Positions 6,177 to 13,307 of a stretch of DNA of 13,307 bases are shown one piece after another. This DNA comes from Bacteroidales bacterium (GTDB taxonomy: Bacteria > Bacteroidota > Bacteroidia > Bacteroidales > Dysgonomonadaceae): NCBI GenBank assembly GCA_012798745.1, contig JAAZMQ010000071.1, positions 1 to 13,307 of the forward strand, read 5' to 3'. Below the pieces are notes generated by a model. It was not told the origin of the DNA and made no database searches. It was given only the letters and a program-made list of their open reading frames with translations. The stretch's first letter is position 1. Every line of letters starts with the position of its first letter. The translations under genes and the position numbers were made by a program.

Positions 6177-8039
6177 ATGACAGAAACAGATAATATATTA
6201 CAACCGACGACAGAGAATTATCAAGAAGAACATATTATTACCCTCGAATGGCGGGAGCATATTCGTCGTCGGCCGGGAATGTATATTGGGAAATTGGGTG
6301 ATGGATCATCGCCCGACGATGGCATTTATGTTTTGTTGAAAGAGGTGCTCGATAATTCTATCGACGAATATATGATGGGGTTTGGGAAAACTATTGAGGT
6401 AAAAGTTGAAGGAACAATCGTAAGTGTTCGTGATTATGGTCGGGGCATCCCTCTTGGGAAAGTAAAAGATGTTTCCTCTCGTATGAATACGGGAGCGAAA
6501 TACGATTCTAAAGCTTTTAAGAAATCCGTTGGATTAAATGGAGTGGGGATTAAGGCTGTGAATGCACTTTCTTCTCGTTTTTTCATAGAAAGTTATCGCG
6601 ACAAGCAGGCGAAAAATGTGCTCTATAAGCGTGGAATCGTAGTAGATGAAAGCGATATTATATCCTCTTCGGAAGCCAATGGTACCTGGGTGGAATTTAC
6701 TCCGGACAAAGAAATTTTCGGCGATTACCATTATCGCGAAGAACATATAGAGCCTTTGTTGAAAAACTATGTTTTTTTAAATACCGGTTTGATAATTAAT
6801 TTTAACGGACGCAAATTCTATTCAAAAAACGGGTTGGAAGACTTGCTCAATGAAAATCTTACTTCTGAAATACTTTATCCTATCATCCATTTGCAAGGAG
6901 ACGATATCGAGGTGGCTATTACTCATACCAATCAATATGGTGAGGAGCATTATTCGTTTGTAAATGGTCAACATACCACGCAGGGAGGGACGCATCTTTC
7001 GGCTTTTCGTGAGGCTTCGGCTCGAACGATAAAAGAATATTTTAACCGTAATTTCGAGTATGCCGATATTCGTAACGGTATGGTGGCGGCCATCAGTATC
7101 AAAGTGGAAGAACCGGTATTTGAATCGCAAACAAAAACCAAACTCGGATCGAAAGATATGTCGCCCAACGGGGTTTCCATCAGTAAATACATTGGCGATT
7201 TTCTAAAGAAGGAGCTCGATAATTATCTTCATAAAAACCTGGAAACTGCCGATATTATTCAGAAAAAAATTCTCGAATCCGAAAAAGAACGTAAAGCTAT
7301 TGCAGGTGTAACCAAATTGGCGCGCGAGCGGGCAAAGAAAGCCAGCCTTCACAATAAAAAATTGCGCGACTGCCGCATTCATTATAATGATCCGAAAGGA
7401 GATCGGCGCGATGAGACCTGTATTTTCATTACCGAGGGCGATTCGGCTAGTGGATCCATCACAAAAAGTCGTGACCCTAACGTGCAAGCAGTGTTCAGTC
7501 TTCGCGGGAAACCATTGAATTGTTTTGGGTTGACCAAAAAGATTGTGTACGAAAACGAAGAATTCAATCTGCTTCAAGCCGCTTTGAATATCGAAGACGG
7601 CATGGATGGGCTTCGATATAACAAAGTGATCATAGCTACCGATGCCGATACCGATGGCATGCATATCCGCTTGCTGCTGTTGACTTTCTTTCTGCAATTC
7701 TTTCCCGATCTGGTCAAGAAAAATCACGTGTATATCTTACAAACGCCACTTTTTAGGGTACGAAATAAAAAGAAAACAATATATTGTTATACTGACGAGG
7801 AACGCTTGGCAGCCATACAAGAGTTAGGGCCAAATCCCGAAATCACCCGATTTAAGGGTTTAGGAGAAATATCTCCCGATGAGTTTCGCCATTTTATCGG
7901 AAAAGACATGCGTCTTGAGAGGGTTACCATGCGTAAGGAGGATCTTTTGAAAGAGCTTCTTGAATTTTATATGGGGAAAAATACCCCCGAACGTCAGAAT
8001 TTTATTATCGATAATCTGACAGTCGAGGTTGAGGACTGA
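6177..8039 (+). CDS. parE: DNA topoisomerase IV subunit B (ParE, type IIA)
   Basis: A 620-residue ATPase subunit that pairs with ParC (not in the window) to unlink daughter chromosomes. The GHKL ATPase domain shows EVLDN (residues 56-60), DYGRG (86-90) and the ATP-lid GLNGVG (119-124). ESQTKTKLG carries the QTK-loop lysine. The Toprim domain has EGDSASGS with catalytic Glu420, FSLRGKPLN, and the metal-binding DADTDG (489-494). FKGLGE (559-564) marks the C-terminal tail. At 620 residues it lacks the insertion of long proteobacterial GyrB. The GLNGVG and EGDSASGS variants, and the coaD and S41 protease genes after it, are what I expect of Bacteroidales ParE; a GyrB assignment is less likely. 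The ATG at 6177 gives an acidic lead-in before RRRPGMYIG. Confidence 0.92.
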   Translation: MTETDNILQPTTENYQEEHIITLEWREHIRRRPGMYIGKLGDGSSPDDGIYVLLKEVLDNSIDEYMMGFGKTIEVKVEGTIVSVRDYGRGIPLGKVKDVSSRMNTGAKYDSKAFKKSVGLNGVGIKAVNALSSRFFIESYRDKQAKNVLYKRGIVVDESDIISSSEANGTWVEFTPDKEIFGDYHYREEHIEPLLKNYVFLNTGLIINFNGRKFYSKNGLEDLLNENLTSEILYPIIHLQGDDIEVAITHTNQYGEEHYSFVNGQHTTQGGTHLSAFREASARTIKEYFNRNFEYADIRNGMVAAISIKVEEPVFESQTKTKLGSKDMSPNGVSISKYIGDFLKKELDNYLHKNLETADIIQKKILESEKERKAIAGVTKLARERAKKASLHNKKLRDCRIHYNDPKGDRRDETCIFITEGDSASGSITKSRDPNVQAVFSLRGKPLNCFGLTKKIVYENEEFNLLQAALNIEDGMDGLRYNKVIIATDADTDGMHIRLLLLTFFLQFFPDLVKKNHVYILQTPLFRVRNKKKTIYCYTDEERLAAIQELGPNPEITRFKGLGEISPDEFRHFIGKDMRLERVTMRKEDLLKELLEFYMGKNTPERQNFIIDNLTVEVED

Positions 8040-8106
8040 TCTAGGACGAGGCTTTGATGGCTGATTATTGGCTCCTGAATAAAATAGGATTTCCAACAAA
8101 AAAATA

Positions 8107-8601
8107 ATGAGACAACACTCTTCTCTTTCGGATTTATCGTTTCCTCGAAAGCGCATCGCACTTTTTCCGGGAACGTTTGATCCGTTTACTATCGGTCATG
8201 AATCGTTGGTGAAGCGGGGACTCATGCTGATGGACGAAGTGGTAATCGCTATCGGTGTAAATGAAGCGAAAAAAAACTTTTTTCCCCTTGAAAAAAGATT
8301 AAAGACAATTCGTGATTTTTATAAAGACGAGCCTCGTATACGGGTAGAACGTTACGAAGGATTGACTGTTGATTTTGCTCGGCAAGTGGGCGCAAAATAT
8401 ATCCTGAGAGGCATTCGGTCGGTGAACGATTTTGAATATGAAAAAGCCGTTGCTGACTTAAATCGCACCATTGCAGGGATAGAAACTTTTGTATTGTTCA
8501 CTGAACCGCAACTTACCCATATCAGTTCAACGCTCGTTCGTGAGCTATTGCGCTATGGACACGATATAAGCGAGTTTATACCTGAAGGGATGAAGTGGTA
8601 A
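8107..8601 (+). CDS. coaD: Phosphopantetheine adenylyltransferase
   Basis: A 164-residue nucleotidyltransferase making dephospho-CoA from 4'-phosphopantetheine and ATP, the penultimate step of coenzyme A synthesis. Family marks are PGTFDPFTIGH (residues 21-31) with the T/HxGH nucleotide motif, RGIRSVNDFEYE (101-112), and the second nucleotide motif HISSTLVREL (138-147). Most CoaD proteins begin one to five residues before the strand that leads into PGTFDP. Here about 15 residues precede RKRIALF, and no ATG, GTG or TTG occurs between the ATG at 8107 and that point, so I keep this start, which is preceded by an A-rich stretch. It lies 67 bases after parE with no clear promoter between, so it is probably cotranscribed. 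Confidence 0.95.
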   Translation: MRQHSSLSDLSFPRKRIALFPGTFDPFTIGHESLVKRGLMLMDEVVIAIGVNEAKKNFFPLEKRLKTIRDFYKDEPRIRVERYEGLTVDFARQVGAKYILRGIRSVNDFEYEKAVADLNRTIAGIETFVLFTEPQLTHISSTLVRELLRYGHDISEFIPEGMKW

Positions 8602-8633
8602 ATTTTCTTGCTAGTTAATTAGAATTTATATTT

Positions 8634-10226
8634 ATGTATAAGAGATCGATTTTTCTTGTAATCAGTATTTTTTTCTTTTTTTCGAGTGCTTTCGCCCAGT
8701 TTATGCCCGATCCTTTGGGACTTAAATTGGTTCGAACACTTCAGTTGATTAATAATTTATATGTGGACGACGTTGATTCGGAAAAATTAACAGAAACGGC
8801 AATTCGTGCCATGTTGCGTGAGTTGGATCCACATTCGTCTTATTTAAACAAAGATGAAGTGCGGGCAATGAATGAGCCGCTGCAAGGCGATTTCGAAGGG
8901 ATAGGGATTTCCTTTAATATGGTTACCGATACGTTGTATGTTATTGAGGTTATTTCGGGAGGTCCTGCGCAAAAAGTGGGTATTATGCCCGGAGATAAGA
9001 TTATTTATGTGAACGACACGCTGATTGCAGGAGTGAAGATGAGCAGTGAGGAAGTAATGAAAAAGCTTCGAGGACCAAAGGGTACTACCGTAACTGTAAA
9101 GGTGTTACGGAGAGGAGTGCCCGAGTTGCTGGAGTTTCACATTGTGCGAGACAAGATACCCATTTACAGCGTCGATGCTTCATATATGGCGGATGCTGAA
9201 ATAGGATATATTCGTTTGAGCCGCTTTGCAGCAACATCAGTGGATGAATTTCGAAAGGCTGAAGAGAAATTGAAAGCAAATGGAATGAAAAAACTCATTT
9301 TAGATCTCACCGGCAATGGAGGTGGAATTCTTCAGACGGCAACCGATATCGCAGACGAATTTTTAGATAAAGGCAAACTCATTGTTTATACCGAAGGCAG
9401 AGCTCAACCTCGTTCCAACATTACTGCCACCTCAAAAGGTCAGTTCGAACAGGGAGATCTAGTTATATTGGTAGATGAGAGTTCTGCTTCAGCAAGCGAG
9501 ATTTTAGCCGGTGCTATACAGGATTGGGATAGGGGAGTTATCGTTGGGCGTCGCACGTTTGGAAAAGGACTTGTGCAGCGACAGTTGCCACTTCCCGACG
9601 GAACAATGATTCGTTTGACGGTGGCTCGTTACTACACTCCCAGTGGCAGATGCATTCAAAAGCCTTATAAAGGTGGCGATATCGATGCTTACAACATGGA
9701 TTTTTTCTATCGGTATCAAAAAGGTGAGCTGTTGTATGCCGATAGTATTCATTTTCCTGATTCGTTGAAATATAAAACGTTGGTGAACAAACGGACGGTT
9801 TATGGTGGTGGAGGTATTATGCCGGATTATTTTGTGCCAATCGATACCACATCGCTTACCAATTTGCATAGAGATTTGATTGCGAAAGGAATTGTGAACC
9901 GTATAGTTATTACAGAAGTAGACAATCATCGCAAGTTGCTACTGAAAGCATATTCCGATGTTGATGCATTTAAAAAGAATTATTCCATACCTGCGGATAT
10001 GATAACAAGAATGAAGCGAATGGCCGAAGAGGAGAAAGTGAAATGGAATGAAGAGGAATTCGAACGTTCTAAAAAAATACTTTTTACCCAGTTGAAAGCG
10101 TTGATTGCGCGCGATATTTACGATTCATCGGCTTATTTTAAAATCATCAACGATGAGAACGAGATATTTCAGGAAGGATTACGTATTATTAAAACGCCCG
10201 AGAAATATAACGGTTTACTGATGTGA
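8634..10226 (+). CDS. S41-family C-terminal processing protease with PDZ domain, secreted
   Basis: A 530-residue periplasmic serine protease of the CtpA/Tsp type, which recognises hydrophobic C-termini through its PDZ domain. A signal peptide covers residues 1-21 (basic MYKR, a long hydrophobic core, AFA before Gln22). A helical N-terminal region with ELDPHSSYL follows, then the PDZ domain (about 85-170, starting GDFEGIGISF and including GIMPGDKI). The catalytic block is VDESSASASE with nucleophile Ser286, and TFGKG with general base Lys311; the 25-residue spacing matches Ser430/Lys455 of E. coli Tsp. The tail after residue 400 is charged and of unknown role. The gene follows coaD after 32 bases with no promoter seen, so a parE-coaD-protease operon is likely. 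The physiological substrate cannot be read from the sequence. Confidence 0.94.
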   Translation: MYKRSIFLVISIFFFFSSAFAQFMPDPLGLKLVRTLQLINNLYVDDVDSEKLTETAIRAMLRELDPHSSYLNKDEVRAMNEPLQGDFEGIGISFNMVTDTLYVIEVISGGPAQKVGIMPGDKIIYVNDTLIAGVKMSSEEVMKKLRGPKGTTVTVKVLRRGVPELLEFHIVRDKIPIYSVDASYMADAEIGYIRLSRFAATSVDEFRKAEEKLKANGMKKLILDLTGNGGGILQTATDIADEFLDKGKLIVYTEGRAQPRSNITATSKGQFEQGDLVILVDESSASASEILAGAIQDWDRGVIVGRRTFGKGLVQRQLPLPDGTMIRLTVARYYTPSGRCIQKPYKGGDIDAYNMDFFYRYQKGELLYADSIHFPDSLKYKTLVNKRTVYGGGGIMPDYFVPIDTTSLTNLHRDLIAKGIVNRIVITEVDNHRKLLLKAYSDVDAFKKNYSIPADMITRMKRMAEEEKVKWNEEEFERSKKILFTQLKALIARDIYDSSAYFKIINDENEIFQEGLRIIKTPEKYNGLLM

Positions 10227-10244
10227 AATTTATCATTATATTTG
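10214..10244 (+). promoter_or_regulatory. Bacteroidota-type promoter for the phytoene synthase-like gene
   Basis: TTTA (10214-10217), exactly 19 bases, then TATATTTG (10237-10244) matches TTTG/N19/TAnnTTTG, with the -7 box perfect. It overlaps the last codons of the protease gene. The expected start near 10251 leaves about 70 leader bases containing a small AGTTAA/TTAACT hairpin (10276-10295). Confidence 0.55.
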
Positions 10245-10320
10245 TAAACGTAAAACTACAATTAGGGAGATAAATAGTTAAAGTGTAAATTAACTGCAGC
10301 TCAAAAAGATCCATTAAATA

Positions 10321-11157
10321 ATGAATATCGATTTTTTCAAACAAACCAGTTACCGAATCTCGGAGCTCATTACCAAAAATTACAGTACTTCTTTTTCTTT
10401 AGCCGTATCTCTTTTAGACAAAGAGGAAAGAAATGCTATTTATGCTATTTATGGTTTTGTGAGGCTCGCCGATGAGATAGTGGATAGTTTTGATCATTTC
10501 GATAAAAATTATTTATTGGAAAAGTTAAAAAGCGATTTAGACTATGCTTTATCGAACGAAATAAGCACGAATCCTGTTATTTTTGCTTTCATGGATACCG
10601 TAAAAAAGTATCGCATAGAAAAAGAGTTCATTGATGCTTTTATAAGAAGTATGGAGTATGATTTGCATAAAACAAATTACAAAACGCAACGGGAATTAGA
10701 GCAATATATTTATGGTTCAGCCGAGGTAGTGGGGTTGATGTGTCTTAAAGTTTTTTGCAGGGAAGATGAGCATTTATTTTCCGAATTGGTGCCCTATGCT
10801 AAAAGTTTGGGTTCTGCATTTCAAAAGGTAAATTTTTTGAGGGATATTAATGCAGATATGAATAAATTGGGGAGAATATATTTTCCCGAAATTCATAGTT
10901 CAACTCTTGATGAGAAGAATAAGCGAACTATTATCGATTCAATCGAGAAAGATTTTGAATATGCAAAAAAAGGGATAAAAAAATTACCCGGAAAATCGAA
11001 ATTGGCGGTATCATTAGCCTATCATTATTATCGGAGTTTGTTGAATAAACTCAAAAAAGTTCCGGCAAGTGAAATCTTATCTCGCAGAATCAGAGTGCCG
11101 GATCTCCAAAAAATAGCAATACTTCTAAAAGTATACTTCTTAAATATCTTTTTTTAA
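10321..11157 (+). CDS. Squalene/phytoene synthase family protein
   Basis: A 278-residue all-helical prenyl-condensing enzyme. The family joins two prenyl diphosphates head to head to give phytoene, squalene or dehydrosqualene, at the membrane face. The first Asp-rich motif is DEIVD (residues 51-55) and the second is DINAD (175-179) in NFLRDINADM, followed by GRIYFP. YIYGSAEVVGLM (129-140) replaces the common Y-C-x-VAG-x-VG block but keeps its shape. Both Asp-rich motifs are intact, so an active enzyme is likely, but the choice between C30 and C40 product cannot be made here. No desaturase, cyclase or other carotenoid or hopanoid gene is nearby. The DNA is visibly more AT-rich than parE or thrS, and the gene has its own promoter, so it may be an independent acquisition. 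Confidence 0.88.
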   Translation: MNIDFFKQTSYRISELITKNYSTSFSLAVSLLDKEERNAIYAIYGFVRLADEIVDSFDHFDKNYLLEKLKSDLDYALSNEISTNPVIFAFMDTVKKYRIEKEFIDAFIRSMEYDLHKTNYKTQRELEQYIYGSAEVVGLMCLKVFCREDEHLFSELVPYAKSLGSAFQKVNFLRDINADMNKLGRIYFPEIHSSTLDEKNKRTIIDSIEKDFEYAKKGIKKLPGKSKLAVSLAYHYYRSLLNKLKKVPASEILSRRIRVPDLQKIAILLKVYFLNIFF

Positions 11158-11197
11158 TTTTATTTCGAAAACGCTATTCTATAATTCACAAAATCAT

Positions 11198-11205
11198 TAC
11201 ATTTG
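11198..11205 (+). promoter_or_regulatory. -7 element of the thrS promoter
   Basis: TACATTTG is a full match to TAnnTTTG. The sequence at the -33 position (TATT, 11175-11178) is poor. The expected start near 11212 gives a leader of about 100 bases, most of which is occupied by the small open frame at 11225-11314. Confidence 0.45.
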
Positions 11206-11224
11206 CACTTCAAAAAGAAAAGAG

Positions 11225-11314
11225 TTGGACAACGAAACAGCTAAATTGATCCGGATGATGTTTCCAAGTGAGAGTCGTCCTGTTTTCAATTATCAAGGAA
11301 AGAGAAATATATGA
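11225..11314 (+). CDS. Possible 29-codon leader ORF overlapping the thrS start
   Basis: An open frame runs from a TTG at 11225, preceded by the A/G-rich AAAAAGAAAAGAG, to a TGA at 11312-11314. That TGA overlaps the thrS ATG (11311-11313) as ATGA, the usual geometry of translational coupling. Two in-frame ATGs at 11255 and 11258 offer shorter versions of 19 and 18 residues. The peptide would be basic near its end (YQGKRNI) and contains only one Thr codon (ACA), so it is not a classical Thr-rich attenuator leader. AAGGAA (11295-11300) inside it would serve as the thrS ribosome site. I do not recognise the peptide; chance is a real alternative for a frame this short. Confidence 0.3.
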   Translation: MDNETAKLIRMMFPSESRPVFNYQGKRNI

Positions 11315-13260
11315 TAAAGATTACTTTTCCCGATGGTTCGGTTCGGGAGTACGAAGAAGGAATAACAGCATTAGAAATAGCGAAAAGCATTAGTCGACGT
11401 TTGGCTGAGGAAGTGCTTGTCGCAAGTGTAAATGACGAAACGTGGGATTTAACACGTCCCATTACCGAGGATGCAACGTTAAAGTTGTTGAAATGGGAGG
11501 ACGAAGAAGGCAAACATGCTTACTGGCATTCTTCGGCTCACCTCATGGCTGAAGCTTTGCAGGAACTTTATCCGGGAATTAAATTTGGCATTGGACCTGC
11601 CATTGAGAACGGTTTTTACTATGATGTGGATCCCGGAGAAGGTGTGGTAATTAAGGAATCGGATTTTCCTGCCATCGAAAAGAAAATGATGGAGCTAGCT
11701 GCCAAAAAAGAAGAAATTAAACGTCAGATCGTTTCGAAAGAGGAGGCATTGGAAATGTTTTCCAAGAGAAACGAAGAATATAAAGTTGAACTCATCAACG
11801 AACTGCAGGATGGTACAATAACAATTTATACACAGGGCAATTTTACTGATTTGTGTCGTGGTCCCCATTTGCCCAATACCTCGTACATTAAAGCGGTGAA
11901 ACTGCTAAATGTTGCCGGTGCATATTGGCGTGGCGATGAGCATCGCCGCCAATTAACGCGTTTGTATGGTATATCTTTTCCTAAGAAGAAAATGCTGGAT
12001 GAATATCTGGTAATGGTAGAAGAGGCAAAAAAACGAGATCACCGGAAAATTGGGAAAGAATTGGAGCTTTTTGCTTTTTCGCAAAATGTAGGTGCCGGAC
12101 TTCCCTTATGGTTACCCAAAGGCACGCAATTGCGTTTGTGCCTGGAAGATTTTCTAAAGAAAATACAACGTCATTTCGATTATGAGCAAGTGATAACACC
12201 GCATATTGCTTCAAAACAATTGTATGAGATTTCGGGCCATTACGAAAAATACGGGAAAGATTCGTTTCAACCCATAAAAACCCCACAGGCGGGTGAGGAG
12301 TTTATGTTGAAACCCATGAATTGCCCCCATCATTGCGAAATTTACAAAACATCGCTTCGTTCTTATAAAGACTTACCCTTGCGTCTGGCCGAATTTGGTA
12401 CAGTTTATCGGTACGAACAAAGTGGTGAATTGCATGGGTTGACGCGTGTGCGTGGTTTTACACAAGATGATGCCCATATTTTTTGTACGCCCGATCAGGT
12501 TAAAGATGAATTTTTGAAGGTAATGGATATTATTTTCATTATTTTTAACGCATTGGATTTCAATGATTTTGAAGCACAGATTTCACTTCGTGATCCGGTA
12601 GATAAAGAGAAATATATCGGGAGCGACGAAAATTGGGAAAAGGCCGAACGTGCCATTATAGAAGCTTGTGAGGAGAAAGGGCTTAAAGCAAGGATTGAAC
12701 TTGGAGAAGCGGCTTTTTATGGGCCGAAACTCGATTTTATGGTAAAAGATGCGTTGGGCCGTCGTTGGCAGTTGGGTACCATTCAGGTAGATTATAACTT
12801 GCCGGAACGTTTCAATTTGGAATACGTTGGTGCAGACAATCAAAGGCACCGGCCGGTAATGATACATCGTGCACCGTTTGGGTCGATGGAACGTTTTGTG
12901 GCTGTGCTTATTGAGCATACTGCCGGAAAATTTCCTTTGTGGTTGTCTCCTACGCAGGTCGTGGTATTGCCTATTAGCGAAAAATTTAACGATTATGCTT
13001 ATAATGTTGCAAAAACACTAAAAAAATATGATATTCGTACCGAAGTGGACGATCGAAATGAAAAAATTGGAAGAAAGATTCGTGATAACGAACTCAAACG
13101 TATGCCATATCTATTGATTGTGGGGGAGAAAGAAGCACAAAATGAAGAAGTTTCAGTTAGAAAACGAGGCGAAGGCGATAAAGGTTTAAAAAATTTAACT
13201 ACCTTTGCTGAGGAGGTTAAGCGTGAAGTAGAAGAAATAATGAAGATAGAGCGATACTGA
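11311..13260 (+). CDS. thrS: Threonyl-tRNA synthetase
   Basis: A 649-residue class II synthetase charging tRNA-Thr and editing mischarged Ser. The TGS domain covers about residues 1-62, starting MIKITFPDGS. The editing domain has HSSAH (73-77) and CRGPH (182-186), which supply its His and Cys residues. In the catalytic core, zinc ligands are Cys338 (KPMNCPHHC), His389 (QDDAH) and His519 (MIHRAPFGS); motif 2 is YRYEQSGELHGLTRVRGFTQDD. The C-terminal anticodon-binding domain starts near PTQVVVLPISE and ends the protein at full length. No T-box sequence is present upstream. In many Bacteroidota thrS is followed by infC-rpmI-rplT; the 47 bases after it are too few to show this. Confidence 0.97.
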   Translation: MIKITFPDGSVREYEEGITALEIAKSISRRLAEEVLVASVNDETWDLTRPITEDATLKLLKWEDEEGKHAYWHSSAHLMAEALQELYPGIKFGIGPAIENGFYYDVDPGEGVVIKESDFPAIEKKMMELAAKKEEIKRQIVSKEEALEMFSKRNEEYKVELINELQDGTITIYTQGNFTDLCRGPHLPNTSYIKAVKLLNVAGAYWRGDEHRRQLTRLYGISFPKKKMLDEYLVMVEEAKKRDHRKIGKELELFAFSQNVGAGLPLWLPKGTQLRLCLEDFLKKIQRHFDYEQVITPHIASKQLYEISGHYEKYGKDSFQPIKTPQAGEEFMLKPMNCPHHCEIYKTSLRSYKDLPLRLAEFGTVYRYEQSGELHGLTRVRGFTQDDAHIFCTPDQVKDEFLKVMDIIFIIFNALDFNDFEAQISLRDPVDKEKYIGSDENWEKAERAIIEACEEKGLKARIELGEAAFYGPKLDFMVKDALGRRWQLGTIQVDYNLPERFNLEYVGADNQRHRPVMIHRAPFGSMERFVAVLIEHTAGKFPLWLSPTQVVVLPISEKFNDYAYNVAKTLKKYDIRTEVDDRNEKIGRKIRDNELKRMPYLLIVGEKEAQNEEVSVRKRGEGDKGLKNLTTFAEEVKREVEEIMKIERY

Positions 13261-13307
13261 ATTTTTAACTAATAAAAATAATTAATTATAAAAACAAAGA
13301 AAAAAAA
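13261..13307. other. AT-rich stretch after thrS, no gene seen
   Basis: Almost entirely A and T, ending in AAACAAAGAAAAAAA at the window edge. The A-rich end would fit the ribosome-binding region of a next gene starting just outside. No terminator hairpin with a T-run is visible. Confidence 0.4.

Noticed and set aside
7203..7727. Open frame of 174 codons on the minus strand inside parE
   Set aside because: It lies wholly antisense to the Toprim region of a well-supported gene, and its translation is Phe/Ile-rich without recognisable domains; it is a shadow of the parE codon pattern.
8040..8106. Separate promoter for coaD (TTTG ... TAAAATAG)
   Set aside because: The spacer is 23 bases and the -7 box is poor, so read-through from parE is the simpler reading.
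11119..11157. Terminator of the phytoene synthase-like gene (ATACTT/AAGTAT hairpin and T-run)
   Set aside because: The stem is only 6 AT-rich base pairs, lies inside the coding region, and is separated from the T-run (11150-11154 area) by about 15 bases.
11158..11310. T-box riboswitch upstream of thrS
   Set aside because: The conserved T-box core (AGGGTGGNACCGCG-like) is absent, the leader is only about 100 bases, and no terminator hairpin stands before the start.

Overview
The window looks like chromosomal DNA of a member of the Bacteroidota, most likely order Bacteroidales. Three things point there: the proteins have Bacteroidales-type features (ParE with GLNGVG and EGDSASGS, a YghO-like acetyltransferase, and the parE-coaD-S41 protease gene order); most gene starts are preceded by A-rich rather than strong GGAGG ribosome sites; and seven intergenic regions carry a good match to the Bacteroidota -7 promoter element TAnnTTTG. 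The order-level call is an inference from motifs, not a database match.

Layout. Positions 1-999 (+) hold the C-terminal two thirds of a ComM/YifB AAA+ ATPase whose start lies left of the window. It converges, with 8 bases between stop codons, on a minus-strand pair: tcdA (tRNA ct6A37 formation) followed by an M15-type peptidoglycan peptidase lipoprotein. Next, also on the minus strand, comes a single rubrerythrin gene with its own promoter and a clear terminator. That terminator's U-tract overlaps the likely -33 element of tcdA. Then comes rfbA-rfbC (dTDP-sugar synthesis; only the first and third steps of the dTDP-L-rhamnose route are present), read leftward from a divergent promoter region. 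Rightward from the same region is a two-lobed GNAT-like acetyltransferase gene. It is followed by parE (topoisomerase IV subunit B), coaD (coenzyme A synthesis) and a secreted PDZ/S41 C-terminal processing protease, which probably form one operon. A visibly AT-richer squalene/phytoene synthase gene with its own promoter follows, then thrS (threonyl-tRNA synthetase). The window ends 47 bases after thrS in an AT-rich stretch with no gene.

Almost everything is housekeeping or cell-envelope metabolism, and I see no mobile element, CRISPR array, tRNA or rRNA. No intergenic gap reaches 300 bases. The signal least explained by ordinary annotation is a 29-codon open frame in the thrS leader, whose stop codon overlaps the thrS start as ATGA. 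Lesser points are a dyad-symmetric divergent promoter region between rfbA and the acetyltransferase gene, and the terminator/promoter overlap between rubrerythrin and tcdA. I did not find convincing evidence of a wholly new multi-gene system.
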